Assembly (NCBI RefSeq): GCF_014207745.1
Contig: NZ_JACHJB010000004.1
Location: forward strand, 186,001-250,000
Length of the DNA: 64,000 nucleotides
Source: Nonomuraea muscovyensis
GTDB lineage: Bacteria > Actinomycetota > Actinomycetes > Streptosporangiales > Streptosporangiaceae
Reading direction: 5' to 3'
Shown: positions 42,497-50,866 of the stretch, piece by piece
How positions within the stretch are numbered: the first letter of the stretch is position 1
Layout: each line of letters opens with the position of its first letter
The notes under the pieces: model-generated
The model's input: the letters and a program-made list of their open reading frames with translations, nothing else
Told to the model about the DNA's origin: nothing
Databases searched by the model: none
Translations under genes and position numbers: made by a program

Positions 42497-42506
42497 GCCG
42501 CGAGCC

Positions 42507-42522
42507 TACCGACCGGCCGGTA
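42507..42522 (-). promoter_or_regulatory. TetR operator of the dehydrogenase operon
   Basis: TACCGACCGGCCGGTA is a 16-base palindrome with one mismatch, ten bases before the first dehydrogenase ATG. It shares CCGAC-N2-GYCGG with the site before the TetR gene, and would block transcription when bound. Confidence 0.65.
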
Positions 42523-42588
42523 TGAGGTCCACAGGTGGTCGCCCGCAAAAACGGACGTGTGGCACTCAACGTGACCGCTGGGCGTCCC

Positions 42589-42601
42589 TAGAGTGGCCGC
42601 C
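42589..42601 (+). promoter_or_regulatory. Leaderless -10 of the GNAT gene
   Basis: TAGAGT (42589-42594) ends seven bases before the ATG at 42602, and no ribosome site is present. Same arrangement as at 8371 and 24749. Confidence 0.5.
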
Positions 42602-43180
42602 ATGACCGCGAAGCTCCCCACGCCCGTGGTGCTCGAGAACGACGTCGTACGGCTCGAACCACTCGCCCTGTCCCACGTCCCCGACCTGTTCGCCGCCGGA
42701 GGCGGGGACGACGACGTCTGGCGCTGGCTCCCCGTCGCGACGCCGCGCAGCGAGTCCGAACTGGCGCAGATCGCCCGGGACCTGGTGGCCGACGACGCGC
42801 ACGTGCCCTTCGCGGTCGTCGTCCGGGAGAGCGGCCGGGCCGTCGGCTGGACCGCCTACGCCGACGTGCCCGGCTTCGCCGAGAGCATCGAGATCGGCTG
42901 GACCTGGTACGGCCGGTCGGTCTGGCGCACCGCCGTGAACACCTCCTGCAAGCTCCTGCTGATCGACCACGCCTTCGACAAGCTCGGCCACAACAGGGTG
43001 CTCCTCAAGACCGACGTGCTCAACACCCGCTCGCAGGACGCGATCCGCCGCATCGGCGGCGTGCACGAGGGCACGCTGCGGCGCCACCGCAGGCGGCCCG
43101 ACGGCACCTGGCGCGACACCGTCTATTTCGGCATCCTCGAAGAGGAGTGGCCCGGGCACCGGGCCCGGCTGGGCGGCTAG
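42602..43180 (+). CDS. GNAT family N-acetyltransferase
   Basis: About 192 residues, RimJ/RimL-like: VVLENDVVRLEPLALSHVP at the start, the variant acetyl-CoA loop WRTAVNTSCKLLLIDHAF, and RVLLKTDVLNTRSQDAIRR then GGVHEGTLRRHRRRPDG at the end. Substrate unknown. Transcript probably leaderless from ATG 42602. Confidence 0.85.
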   Translation: MTAKLPTPVVLENDVVRLEPLALSHVPDLFAAGGGDDDVWRWLPVATPRSESELAQIARDLVADDAHVPFAVVVRESGRAVGWTAYADVPGFAESIEIGWTWYGRSVWRTAVNTSCKLLLIDHAFDKLGHNRVLLKTDVLNTRSQDAIRRIGGVHEGTLRRHRRRPDGTWRDTVYFGILEEEWPGHRARLGG

Positions 43181-43244
43181 CCGCGAGGCCGAACCGTTAG
43201 CCGGCGGGCCGAACCGCCGGTCGGGAGGCGGCGTCCTAGTGGAC

Positions 43245-45746
43245 ATGACTGACCGGCTGGGAGGCTACTGGCTCGGCGCCCGGCTCGGCGGGCGCGCCCA
43301 CGAGGTCTACGACGAGCCGGGCGTCCGCCGGGTGCTCACCCGGCTGTCCCCGCCCCTGGACGCCGGCGACCGCGCCGCGGTCGAGGCTGCCGGGCGGGTG
43401 CGCTCCCTGCGGGTCGCCGCGCTGACCGATTCCCTCCTGGACGGCGCGACCCCGTACGTGGTCGGCGAGTACGTCGAGGGGCTGAGCGTGCGGGAGGCGG
43501 TGGCCCGGCACGGGCCCTTCGCCGGCGACGACCTCTACCGGCTGGCCACCGCCACGGCCACCGCCCTGGCCGCCGTGCACGAGGCGGGCACGGCGCACGG
43601 CAGGCTCACGCCGGACCGGGTGCTGCTGACCGCCGAGGGGCCGCGGGTCGTCGGGCTCGGCGTCCCGCCCCGTGACCGTACGCCGGCTGACGACGTACGC
43701 GACTGGGGCGAGCTGATGCTCCGCGCCGCCGGCGACTCGGCGGTGCCCGACCGATTATGCGTCGAACGGGCGCTGTCCGAGCTGGTCATGGCGGCGCGCG
43801 GCGACGATCCCGCGTGGCGGCCGGACGCGCGCCGGCTGCTGGTGTCGCTGCTCGACGCGCCCTCGTCGCAGCAGGGCACGCTCCTTCCGCCCGAGCCGGT
43901 GCACGACCCGCCGCTGGGGGCCCGCGCGGAGACGGTGTACCTCCGGCTGGATCGGACGGAGCAGGACCTGGCGCCGGAGATCTTCCTGCGGCTGGTCGGC
44001 CTGGACGCCGCCGGGATCGAGGGCCGCCGGGCCGCCGCCCGCGCCCGGCTGGTCTCCGGCCGCACGCCCGACCAGACCGCCGCCGTAGACCGGGTGCTGG
44101 CGGCGTACGAGGAGGAGGGCCTGCTCACCCGGGCCGGACCGCCGGACCTCGACCCTCACCCTCACCTCCCCGACCGGCCGCAGGTCACGTCGCACGACGG
44201 GCGCGGTGATGGTGACGGGCAGGGTGACGGGCCGGTGGTGGTGGCGTACGGGGCGCTGCTGCGGGCCTGGCCGCGGTTGCGCGAATGGGTGGACGCCGAG
44301 CGCGCCGGCCTGCCCGTGCACGAGGAGCTGGCCGCGGCGGCGCGGCGGTGGGAGGGGGACGGGTGGCGGGAGGCGGACCTGTTCCGGGGCGAGGCGCTGG
44401 ACCGGGCGCTGGACTGGGCCGCGAACGGGCGGCGGCGGTTGACGCTGACATCGGTGGAGCGGGCGTTCCTGGACGCCGGGCTGACCCGGACCCGGCGGCA
44501 GGGGCGCCGCCGGCGGACGGCCGTGACGGCGCTGCTGTCGGCGGCGCTGGTGGTGACGCTGCTGGCCGTGGTGGCCGCCGTCAGGCGGGGCGGCGCCGCC
44601 GAGGAACGGCTGGAGACCGCGATGGCCAGGGTGGCGGCGTCCCGCGCCGATGAGCTGCGGCCGGGTCACCCGGTGGCGGCGAGCAGGCTCGCGCTGGCGG
44701 CGTGGCTGCTGTCACCCGTCGCCGAGGCTCGCGGCGCGCTGGCCCGGGCGGCGGCTGATCCGGCCGTGGACGTGTTCGCCGACCCGTACGCCGGCTCGGG
44801 GTCGGTGTACGCGCTCAGCCTCGACGGCGGCCGGCTGGCGGCGCTGGGTGACGGCGTGGTGCGCGTGTACGACGTGCGCTCGCGCCGGCAGGTGGCGCGG
44901 GCGGCGGCGCCGGCGCAGAGCGTCAGGGCCATGGCGTGGTCGCCCGACGGGCGGACGCTGGCGCTCGTGGGCGTCGACCGGTCGTACCTGTGGGACACGG
45001 CCTCGGACGCCGAGGTCGGGCCGCCGTTCGGGCGCGGTCTCGGGCCGCCGGGGCAGCAGGCGGCGTGGTTCAGCCCGGGCGGCAGGCTGCTGTTCGCGGC
45101 GGCGCGCCAGTCGGGCGAGCGGTGGGGCTGGGACCTGCGGGCCCGGCGGGCGGCCTTCGCCGGCGAGTACGCGGTGGTGGGGCCGGACGACCGGGTGGCG
45201 CTGGTGTTCGCGGGCAGGCGCTCGCAGCTCAGGCGGCTCGACACGGGTGCCCGCGTGGAACGGGCGTGGCTGGACAGGATGCCGTGGGAGTACACGACAT
45301 TCGCGCCCGACGGTGAGCGGGTGGCCATCGCCGAGGAGAGCGGGGTGCAGATCTACGGCCTGGACGGCGTTCCGGCGTTGCCGGCGCGGCTGCGCCCGTC
45401 GCCCGGGGTGCCGCGGTTCAGCCCGGACGGCCGGCTGCTGGCCGCCACCGACAGCGCCCGGGTACGGCTGTGGCGGATCGCGGACGGCACGCTGCTCGTC
45501 GACCGGCCGATCCCGCCCGCCGCCGCGGACCGCCCCGCCCAGGCCGCACCCACGGCGGACGGCCGGTGGCTGCGCGTACTCGCCGGGCGGGGCACGGTCC
45601 TCACGCTGGACGCGGCGCACGCCGTGGACACGACGGACCCGGCACGGGTGGCGGCCTCGCTCTGCGCCCGCCACGGCGGCCCCTCCCCCGCCGAATGGGC
45701 CCGCCATCTCCCGGAGCTCCCCCACCGCGAGGTGTGCGGCGGCTGA
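43245..45746 (+). CDS. Pseudokinase - STAND-like - TM - WD40 protein
   Basis: About 833 residues (or 835 if GTG 43239). Residues 1-215 follow the Ser/Thr kinase fold (LGGYWLGARLGGRAHEVYD, PYVVGEYVEGLS) but the active site is lost: GTAHGRLTPDRVLL in place of HRDLKPxN, and GLGVPP in place of DFG. Residues 220-420 contain AYGALLRAWPRLREWVDAER and AARRWEGDGWREADLFRG, the segment that follows the NTPase in nSTAND1 proteins, but with no P-loop. A TM helix (TALLSAALVVTLLAVVAAV) leads to an extracytoplasmic region with WD40-like units (MAWSPDGRTLALVG, RFSPDGRLLAATD). It probably scaffolds a kinase. A kinase with the same N-terminus begins at 63 kb. Confidence 0.75.
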   Translation: MTDRLGGYWLGARLGGRAHEVYDEPGVRRVLTRLSPPLDAGDRAAVEAAGRVRSLRVAALTDSLLDGATPYVVGEYVEGLSVREAVARHGPFAGDDLYRLATATATALAAVHEAGTAHGRLTPDRVLLTAEGPRVVGLGVPPRDRTPADDVRDWGELMLRAAGDSAVPDRLCVERALSELVMAARGDDPAWRPDARRLLVSLLDAPSSQQGTLLPPEPVHDPPLGARAETVYLRLDRTEQDLAPEIFLRLVGLDAAGIEGRRAAARARLVSGRTPDQTAAVDRVLAAYEEEGLLTRAGPPDLDPHPHLPDRPQVTSHDGRGDGDGQGDGPVVVAYGALLRAWPRLREWVDAERAGLPVHEELAAAARRWEGDGWREADLFRGEALDRALDWAANGRRRLTLTSVERAFLDAGLTRTRRQGRRRRTAVTALLSAALVVTLLAVVAAVRRGGAAEERLETAMARVAASRADELRPGHPVAASRLALAAWLLSPVAEARGALARAAADPAVDVFADPYAGSGSVYALSLDGGRLAALGDGVVRVYDVRSRRQVARAAAPAQSVRAMAWSPDGRTLALVGVDRSYLWDTASDAEVGPPFGRGLGPPGQQAAWFSPGGRLLFAAARQSGERWGWDLRARRAAFAGEYAVVGPDDRVALVFAGRRSQLRRLDTGARVERAWLDRMPWEYTTFAPDGERVAIAEESGVQIYGLDGVPALPARLRPSPGVPRFSPDGRLLAATDSARVRLWRIADGTLLVDRPIPPAAADRPAQAAPTADGRWLRVLAGRGTVLTLDAAHAVDTTDPARVAASLCARHGGPSPAEWARHLPELPHREVCGG

Positions 45747-45796
45747 CGAGGGCGACGCCTCGCAGGAGGCTCCCGCGGGCCGGGCGCGGACTCGGT

Positions 45797-45916
45797 GTCC
45801 CTTGGCCGAGGGGTTGCGGACCCGCCGTCCCCTGACCGGGGGGCTGCGGACCCGGCGTCCCCTGGCCGAGGGGCTGCCGACCCGCCGTCCCCTGGCCGAG
45901 GGGCTGCGGACCCGGC
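45797..45916. repeat. 30-bp tandem repeat, four units
   Basis: Units begin at 45797, 45827, 45857 and 45887, consensus GTCCCCTGGCCGAGGGGCTGCGGACCCGSC in two halves. Units 3 and 4 differ at two bases. They fill the gap between the pseudokinase and the convergent TetR gene. Confidence 0.9.
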
Positions 45917-45920
45917 GTCC

Positions 45921-46520
45921 CTACGGACGGGTGGCGCGGCGGCCGCCCGTGTCCGGGTCGCGGTCGAGCATGCCGGACAGGAGTTCGCGCATGGCCTCGC
46001 GGAGGTCGGCCCTGGACGGCGTGGTGCCGGCGCCGGCGACCGCGTCGAACATCATGCCCTCGCCGAACGCCACCACCTGGCGCGCGTGCCGCGCCGGGTC
46101 GCGGGAGCCGGCGGCGGCGAGGAGGGCGACGGCGGGGTCGCGGAAGCGGCGGCCGGCCCGGTCGTAGATCGCGCGCAGCTCCGGCCGCCTCGTCGCCTCC
46201 AGGGCGAGCTCGTAGCGAGCCAGGGTGCGCCGGCGGTCGGCGATCTGGACGCGCACCGCCTCGGCCAGCACGTCGGGAAGCTCCTCGCGGGACGGCAGGC
46301 CGCCGGTCATGGCGGGGGCCAGGGCGCGTTCCTCCAGGGAGGTGAGGCGGGCCAGGGTGAGTTCGAGCAGGGCCGCGCGGGTACGGGCCAGGTTGGAGGT
46401 GGATCCCGGTGGCAGGCCGGCGGCCTCGTCGACCGCCCGGTGCGTCAGCCCGCGCATCCCCCGCTCGGCCAGCAGCGTGATCGCCGCCTCCGCGACCGTG
46501 TCTGAACGCTTCACGGGCAC
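45921..46520 (-). CDS. TetR family regulator
   Basis: About 199 residues. Helix-turn-helix AAITLLAERGMRGLTHRAVD then LPPGSTSNLARTRAALLE, of the group related to TetR_C_17/AcrR-like repressors. Start GTG at 46518-46520. It is divergent from the FAD monooxygenase; between them are three copies of CTAC-N4-GTAG, a very likely operator set. Probably represses both genes and responds to a substrate of the monooxygenase. Confidence 0.88.
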   Translation of the reverse strand: MPVKRSDTVAEAAITLLAERGMRGLTHRAVDEAAGLPPGSTSNLARTRAALLELTLARLTSLEERALAPAMTGGLPSREELPDVLAEAVRVQIADRRRTLARYELALEATRRPELRAIYDRAGRRFRDPAVALLAAAGSRDPARHARQVVAFGEGMMFDAVAGAGTTPSRADLREAMRELLSGMLDRDPDTGGRRATRP

Positions 46521-46537
46521 CGATCCTACGCGTTCGA

Positions 46538-46597
46538 CTACACCCGTAGTGAGGGCGGACTACGGGTGTAGTAGCGTGGGCGTACTACAGGCGTAGT
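46538..46597. promoter_or_regulatory. Triple operator CTAC-N4-GTAG
   Basis: CTACACCCGTAG (46538-46549), CTACGGGTGTAG (46560-46571) and CTACAGGCGTAG (46585-46596) lie 22 and 25 bases apart, i.e. about two and a bit helical turns. The first two are also inverted copies of each other (13-bp arms around an 8-base spacer). They cover the TetR/monooxygenase promoters. Confidence 0.85.
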
Positions 46598-46614
46598 GAA
46601 GAGGAGGCAGGGAC

Positions 46615-47889
46615 ATGCCGGAAGCAGTGGTGATCGGCGCAGGTGTGGGCGGGCTCGCGGCGGGCGTCGCGCTGCGCCGCGCGGGCTGGGACGTGACGGT
46701 GCTCGAACGCGCCGGACGGCTGGAGAACGTCGGTTCCGGGCTCGCCGTCGCGGCCAACGCGCTGCGGGCGCTCGACACGCTGGGGCTGGGCGACCGGGTG
46801 CGTGAGCTGTCCCGGGTGCAGGGCGAGCTGGGGGTGCGCCGGTGGGACGGCCGGTGGCTGGTGTCCACCACGGAGGACAGGGCGCGCGAGCTCTACGGCG
46901 ACTCGGTGGTCCTCATGCCGCGCGCCACGCTCGTCGGGCTGCTCGCCGAGGCGCTGGGCGGGGAGCGGCTGCGGCTCGGCGTCGAGGTGACGGGGGTGGA
47001 CGCGGACACCGGCACCGTGCGCACCTCACCGGCCGAGGGAGCGGACGGCGGGCGGACGGATGCCGGGCGAACGAATGCCGGGCGTGCGGGTGCCGGGCGT
47101 GCGGGTGCCGGGCGTGGAGCCGCCGGACACGAGGGGGTGGGTGAGGTGCGGGCCGATCTGGTCGTGGCCGCCGACGGGATCCACTCGGCGACGCGGCGCG
47201 CGCTCTTCCCCGGCCATCCCGGCCCGGTGTACTCCGGGGTGACGGCCTGGCGCGGGCTCGTGCCGCGCCCGGACGTGCCGGTGGCCAGCACGGAGACCTG
47301 GGGACGGGGGCTGGTCTTCGGCGCCCACCTGCTCGCCGGCGACCTCGTCTACTTCTACGCCACCGACGTCTCGCCCCCGGGCGCGGTGCACGCGGACGAG
47401 CGCGAGGAACTGCTGCGCAGGTTCGGCGGGTGGCACCAGCCGATCCCGGCGCTGCTGCGCGCGAGCGAGCGGGAACGGATTCTGCGCAACGACGTCCACC
47501 ACTTCGCCGCTCCCCTGCCCGCCTTCCACCGGGGCCGGGTGGCTCTGCTGGGCGACGCCGCCCACCCGATGACCCCGAACCTCGGCCAGGGCGCCTGCCA
47601 GGCCATCGAGGACGCGGTCGTGCTCGCGCACGTGGCGGGCGAGGGCCGGGGGCTGGCGGCCTACACGGCCGCCAGGCTGGACCGGACGGCGGCCATCACC
47701 CGGCGCGGGGTGTCGATCTGCCGGGCGACCCGGCTGCGCAACCCCGTGGCGGTGCGCCTGCGCGACACCGGCATGAGTCTGGCCGCGCGGCTCAGGCCCG
47801 ATCTGATGTTGCGCTCAATGGACGAGGTGCTGGGGTGGCGTCCACCGGCTTCGGCTGCGAATGGTCGGGAGCCAGCCGGCCCAGCGTGA
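46615..47889 (+). CDS. FAD-dependent aromatic monooxygenase (salicylate hydroxylase-like)
   Basis: About 424 residues. GxGxxG motif in VIGAGVGGLAAGVALRRAG, the DG motif VVAADGIHSATRRAL, and GDAAHPMTPNLGQGACQAIED, the second FAD motif. A 15-bp repeat encodes AGRTN/AGRAG units at residues 148-163, an unusual insertion in a loop. ATG 46615 follows GAGGAGGCAGGG. Controlled with the divergent TetR. Its 3' end overlaps the convergent transporter gene by 98 bases. Confidence 0.9.
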   Translation: MPEAVVIGAGVGGLAAGVALRRAGWDVTVLERAGRLENVGSGLAVAANALRALDTLGLGDRVRELSRVQGELGVRRWDGRWLVSTTEDRARELYGDSVVLMPRATLVGLLAEALGGERLRLGVEVTGVDADTGTVRTSPAEGADGGRTDAGRTNAGRAGAGRAGAGRGAAGHEGVGEVRADLVVAADGIHSATRRALFPGHPGPVYSGVTAWRGLVPRPDVPVASTETWGRGLVFGAHLLAGDLVYFYATDVSPPGAVHADEREELLRRFGGWHQPIPALLRASERERILRNDVHHFAAPLPAFHRGRVALLGDAAHPMTPNLGQGACQAIEDAVVLAHVAGEGRGLAAYTAARLDRTAAITRRGVSICRATRLRNPVAVRLRDTGMSLAARLRPDLMLRSMDEVLGWRPPASAANGREPAGPA

Positions 47890-48676
47890 TCGTGCCGCCG
47901 ATGGTGAGCGCCCCGGCGAGCAGCGCGGGAACGGCCGTGGACGGGCTCGCAGGCAGGGGCTCGCCCAGCAGGATGGCGCCGGCCAGCACGGAGGTGATCG
48001 GGTCGATGACCTGGACGCCCGCGTAGGCGATGCCGAAGTAGCCGACCGCGTAGGAGCGCTGCAGCAGCACCACCGCGCAGACCAGCAGCACCGGCACGGC
48101 GAGGGTGAACCAGTGCAGCAGCCTCCCGAGGTCACCCTCCAGGCCGCCGCCCACCACGCGGACGAACGTGGACACGCTCGCCGTCGTGGCGCCCGCCCCC
48201 ACGGCGAGCAGCAGCGCCCGGCCGGGCCCGTGCAGCCGGTTGGCGAGGAGCTGCGCGACCAGCACGATCACGCCGATCACGCCGACGAAGCCGAGTGCGG
48301 CGCCGTCGCTCAGGCGCGGCGTGACGTTGTGGGACGGCACCAGCAGCATGAGCCAGAGCAGCCCCACGGCCACGGCGACCGACCCCAGGATCTCCGCCCG
48401 GTACGGCCGGCGCCCGTACATGAACGCGGCCAGCGGCACCGCGAACACGAGCGTGGCCACGCTGATCGGCTGCACGGCGACCAGCGGCGCCAGGCTCAGC
48501 GCCACGGCGTGCAGGCAGGCCCCGGTGAACCCGATCGCCCCGCCGATCCACCAGCGGGGGCGCCGCACCAGCTTGAGAGAGGCGCCCTGCGCCACGGCCT
48601 CGTACTGCTGTAACGCCGCCCCGAGCGCGTATCCCAACGCGCCCACGAGGGCGATGAGCATGCCGGCCCACGTCAT
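47792..48676 (-). CDS. DMT superfamily transporter (NIPA/EamA-like)
   Basis: About 294 residues with nine or ten predicted TM helices. DMT-like features: GALGYALGAALQQ, APLVAVQPISVATLVFAVPLAA, VQVIDPITSVLAGAILLGEP. Substrate unknown. The final residues overlap the monooxygenase end. Confidence 0.82.
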   Translation of the reverse strand: MTWAGMLIALVGALGYALGAALQQYEAVAQGASLKLVRRPRWWIGGAIGFTGACLHAVALSLAPLVAVQPISVATLVFAVPLAAFMYGRRPYRAEILGSVAVAVGLLWLMLLVPSHNVTPRLSDGAALGFVGVIGVIVLVAQLLANRLHGPGRALLLAVGAGATTASVSTFVRVVGGGLEGDLGRLLHWFTLAVPVLLVCAVVLLQRSYAVGYFGIAYAGVQVIDPITSVLAGAILLGEPLPASPSTAVPALLAGALTIGGTITLGRLAPDHSQPKPVDATPAPRPLSATSDRA

Positions 48677-48772
48677 CGGCGGCCGCGCAGGGGCATGGAT
48701 CCTTCCAGGAGCATTGCCCCAGCCTAGAGGGCAGACGGCGCCGGGGAATCATCCTTTAGGCTGAACGTCCCC

Positions 48773-49147
48773 TTACGACCGGTCAGGGCAGACGCAGATG
48801 AGATGGCCCTCCGGGTCCTGCAGCACGACCCACCTGACGCCCTCGTCGGTCACGCCGGGCTGGAAGTCGGGCCTGGTGGCTCCGAGCGCCACGTACTCCT
48901 CGACGGCCTGCTCCACGTCCGGGACCAGGACGTCGAGGTGGAACTGCTTGTCGTCGCTCGGCCAGGTCGCCGGCTTGCGGCCGGGGATGCGGCCGAAGTA
49001 GATGGACAGGGTGCCGTCGCCCACCGCGGCGTACTCGTCCTCGGCGTGCTGGATGTCCATGCCGAGGACCTGGTGGTAGAACTCGGCCAGTTTCTTGGGC
49101 TCCGCGCAGTCGAGGGAGACCGCGAGGAGCTTCGCCTTCGTCGTCAT
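48773..49147 (-). CDS. VOC family protein (glyoxalase/bleomycin resistance fold)
   Basis: About 124 residues with the two beta-alpha-beta-beta-beta modules: LLAVSLDCAEPKKLAEFYHQVLG and KQFHLDVLVPDVEQAVEEYVALG, ending VVLQDPEGHLICVCPD. Metal-binding His and Glu positions are present. Activity not assignable. Confidence 0.88.
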   Translation of the reverse strand: MTTKAKLLAVSLDCAEPKKLAEFYHQVLGMDIQHAEDEYAAVGDGTLSIYFGRIPGRKPATWPSDDKQFHLDVLVPDVEQAVEEYVALGATRPDFQPGVTDEGVRWVVLQDPEGHLICVCPDRS

Positions 49148-49201
49148 GCGACCAGCGTTCCAGCCGTACCTGCCACCTCCTGTCAGGTACGGCGGGGAAG
49201 C

Positions 49202-49642
49202 TCAGCGAGCCGGCTTGACGTTCTTCATCGTGAAGTGCGAGGTGATGCCCCGGACGCGCGGGATGGTCATGACGTGCCGGCTCAGGAAGGCCTCGAAGGC
49301 GGCCAGATCGGCCACGGCCACGCGCATGAAGTAGTCGGGATCGCCGAACAGCCGGCGCAGCTCGACGACCTCCTCGGCCCGCGCCAGGGTCTGCTCGAAG
49401 TGGTCGACGGTCGCCGCGTCCTGGGCGTCGAGGGTGAGGTCCACCAGCACCTCGAAGGACCGGCCCACGGCGGCGGGATCGATGACGGCCCGGTAGCCGC
49501 GGATGACGCCCTCGGCCTCCAGCCGTTGCACGCGCCGCAGGCACGGCCCGGTGGTGAGCCCGACCCGCTGGGCCAGCTCGACGTTGGTCAGGCGTCCGTC
49601 ACGCTCCAGCTCGGCGATGATTGCTCTGTCTATCGCATCCAC
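49202..49642 (-). CDS. Lrp/AsnC family regulator
   Basis: About 146 residues. AsnC helix-turn-helix RAIIAELERDGRLTNVELA then VGLTTGPCLRRVQRLEAEG, and a RAM domain (FEVLVDLTLDAQD, LRRLFGDPDYFMRVAV). It is divergent, with only 17 bases between starts, from azlCD, the classic arrangement in which Lrp-type proteins control branched-chain amino acid export. The GTG start has no ribosome site, so it may be leaderless. Confidence 0.9.
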   Translation of the reverse strand: MDAIDRAIIAELERDGRLTNVELAQRVGLTTGPCLRRVQRLEAEGVIRGYRAVIDPAAVGRSFEVLVDLTLDAQDAATVDHFEQTLARAEEVVELRRLFGDPDYFMRVAVADLAAFEAFLSRHVMTIPRVRGITSHFTMKNVKPAR

Positions 49643-49659
49643 ACGCAGAAGATTGCTGC

Positions 49660-50478
49660 ATGAACCCGGTGGAGCGCAATTTCCGCAACCACATGGCGCG
49701 GCTTCTGAGAGACCATGGAGGGGTGCAACACCACGCTCCCACTCGACCGGTCGCGCCGGCTCCGATCCAGGCGCCGGTCACCCGGCGGCAGCGGATCACC
49801 GACGGCGTGCGCGACTCCTTCTCCGCCGGGCTGGGCATCTTCCCGCTGGGCGTCGCTCTCGGCCTGATGGTCGTCCAGGCGGGCCTTCCCTGGTGGCTCG
49901 CCCCCGCCCTGTCACTGGCCGGGTTCGCCGGCTCCCTCGAACTGCTGCTCGTCGGCATGATCGCCACGGCCACGCCGCTCGGCGCGGTCGCGCTGACCGT
50001 CCTGGTGGTCAACTTCCGCCACGTCTTCTACGCCTTCTCCTTCCCGTTGCACCTGATCAGGAACCGGTGGGCCAGGGCCTACTCCGTCTACGCGATGATC
50101 GACGAGGCCTTCGCCGTCAACGCCTCGCTGCCCGCTTCGCAGCGCTCGGCGCCCCGGGTGCTGGCGATGCAGGTCGCCTGCCAGACCTACTGGGTCGGTG
50201 GCGGCCTGGTCGGCGTCGCCGTCGGCGCGGCACTGCCCGCGCCGATCAAAGGGCTGGAGTTCGCCCTGTGCGCGCTGTTCACCGTGCTCACGCTGGACGC
50301 GTTCCGCACCCGCGGCGAGATCCCCTCGGTGCTGCTCGCCGGCGCGAGCGTGACCGTCGCCCTCCTCCTCACCCCGGACGTCGCGATGTTCACCGCGCTG
50401 CTGCTGTTCGTCGCCCTGCTGCTGGTCCGGCACGCGCTCACCGTCCACCGATCCGCCCCGGTGGCCGCCGATGCCTAG
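49660..50478 (+). CDS. azlC: AzlC family branched-chain amino acid exporter, large subunit
   Basis: About 272 residues. Hallmarks: GIFPLGVALGLMV, LAGFAGSLELLLVGMIA, VNFRHVFYAFSF and AMIDEAFAV, with about six TM helices. The N-terminus before the first helix is long (50 residues) and hydrophilic; ATG 49660 and later starts at 49693 are both possible. Overlaps azlD by eight bases. Confidence 0.9.
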   Translation: MNPVERNFRNHMARLLRDHGGVQHHAPTRPVAPAPIQAPVTRRQRITDGVRDSFSAGLGIFPLGVALGLMVVQAGLPWWLAPALSLAGFAGSLELLLVGMIATATPLGAVALTVLVVNFRHVFYAFSFPLHLIRNRWARAYSVYAMIDEAFAVNASLPASQRSAPRVLAMQVACQTYWVGGGLVGVAVGAALPAPIKGLEFALCALFTVLTLDAFRTRGEIPSVLLAGASVTVALLLTPDVAMFTALLLFVALLLVRHALTVHRSAPVAADA

Positions 50479-50797
50479 CATCACCTACCTCGCCGCCGTC
50501 CTCGCGATCGTCTTCGGCATCACCTTCGCCCTGCGCGCCGTTCCCTTCGCGGTGCTGCGCACCCTGCGCACCTCGGCGATCGCGCGGCGGCTGGCGGTCT
50601 GGATGCCGGTCGGCATCCTCGCCATCCTCGCCGTCACAGCCCTGCACGGCACCATCGCCGCCGACCCGCACGCGACGCTGTACGCGCTGCTCGCGGTCGC
50701 CGTCACCGCGGGGGTGCACCTCGCGTCCGGCCGCCGCGCCATCCTGAGCGTCGGGATCGGCACCGCCGTCTACGTCGCCCTCGTCAACGCCTTCTGA
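50471..50797 (+). CDS. azlD: AzlD family branched-chain amino acid exporter, small subunit
   Basis: About 108 residues with four TM helices: YLAAVLAIVFGITFALRAVPF, RRLAVWMPVGILAILAV and a final RRAILSVGIGTAVYVALVN. Partner of AzlC. ATG 50471 lies within the azlC end. Confidence 0.9.
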   Translation: MPSITYLAAVLAIVFGITFALRAVPFAVLRTLRTSAIARRLAVWMPVGILAILAVTALHGTIAADPHATLYALLAVAVTAGVHLASGRRAILSVGIGTAVYVALVNAF

Positions 50798-50866
50798 CCG
50801 TGATGACGCGGCGGCATACCCACGGCGGGACGCGGGACGACTCGCCGGAGAGGACCCCGCGACGGG

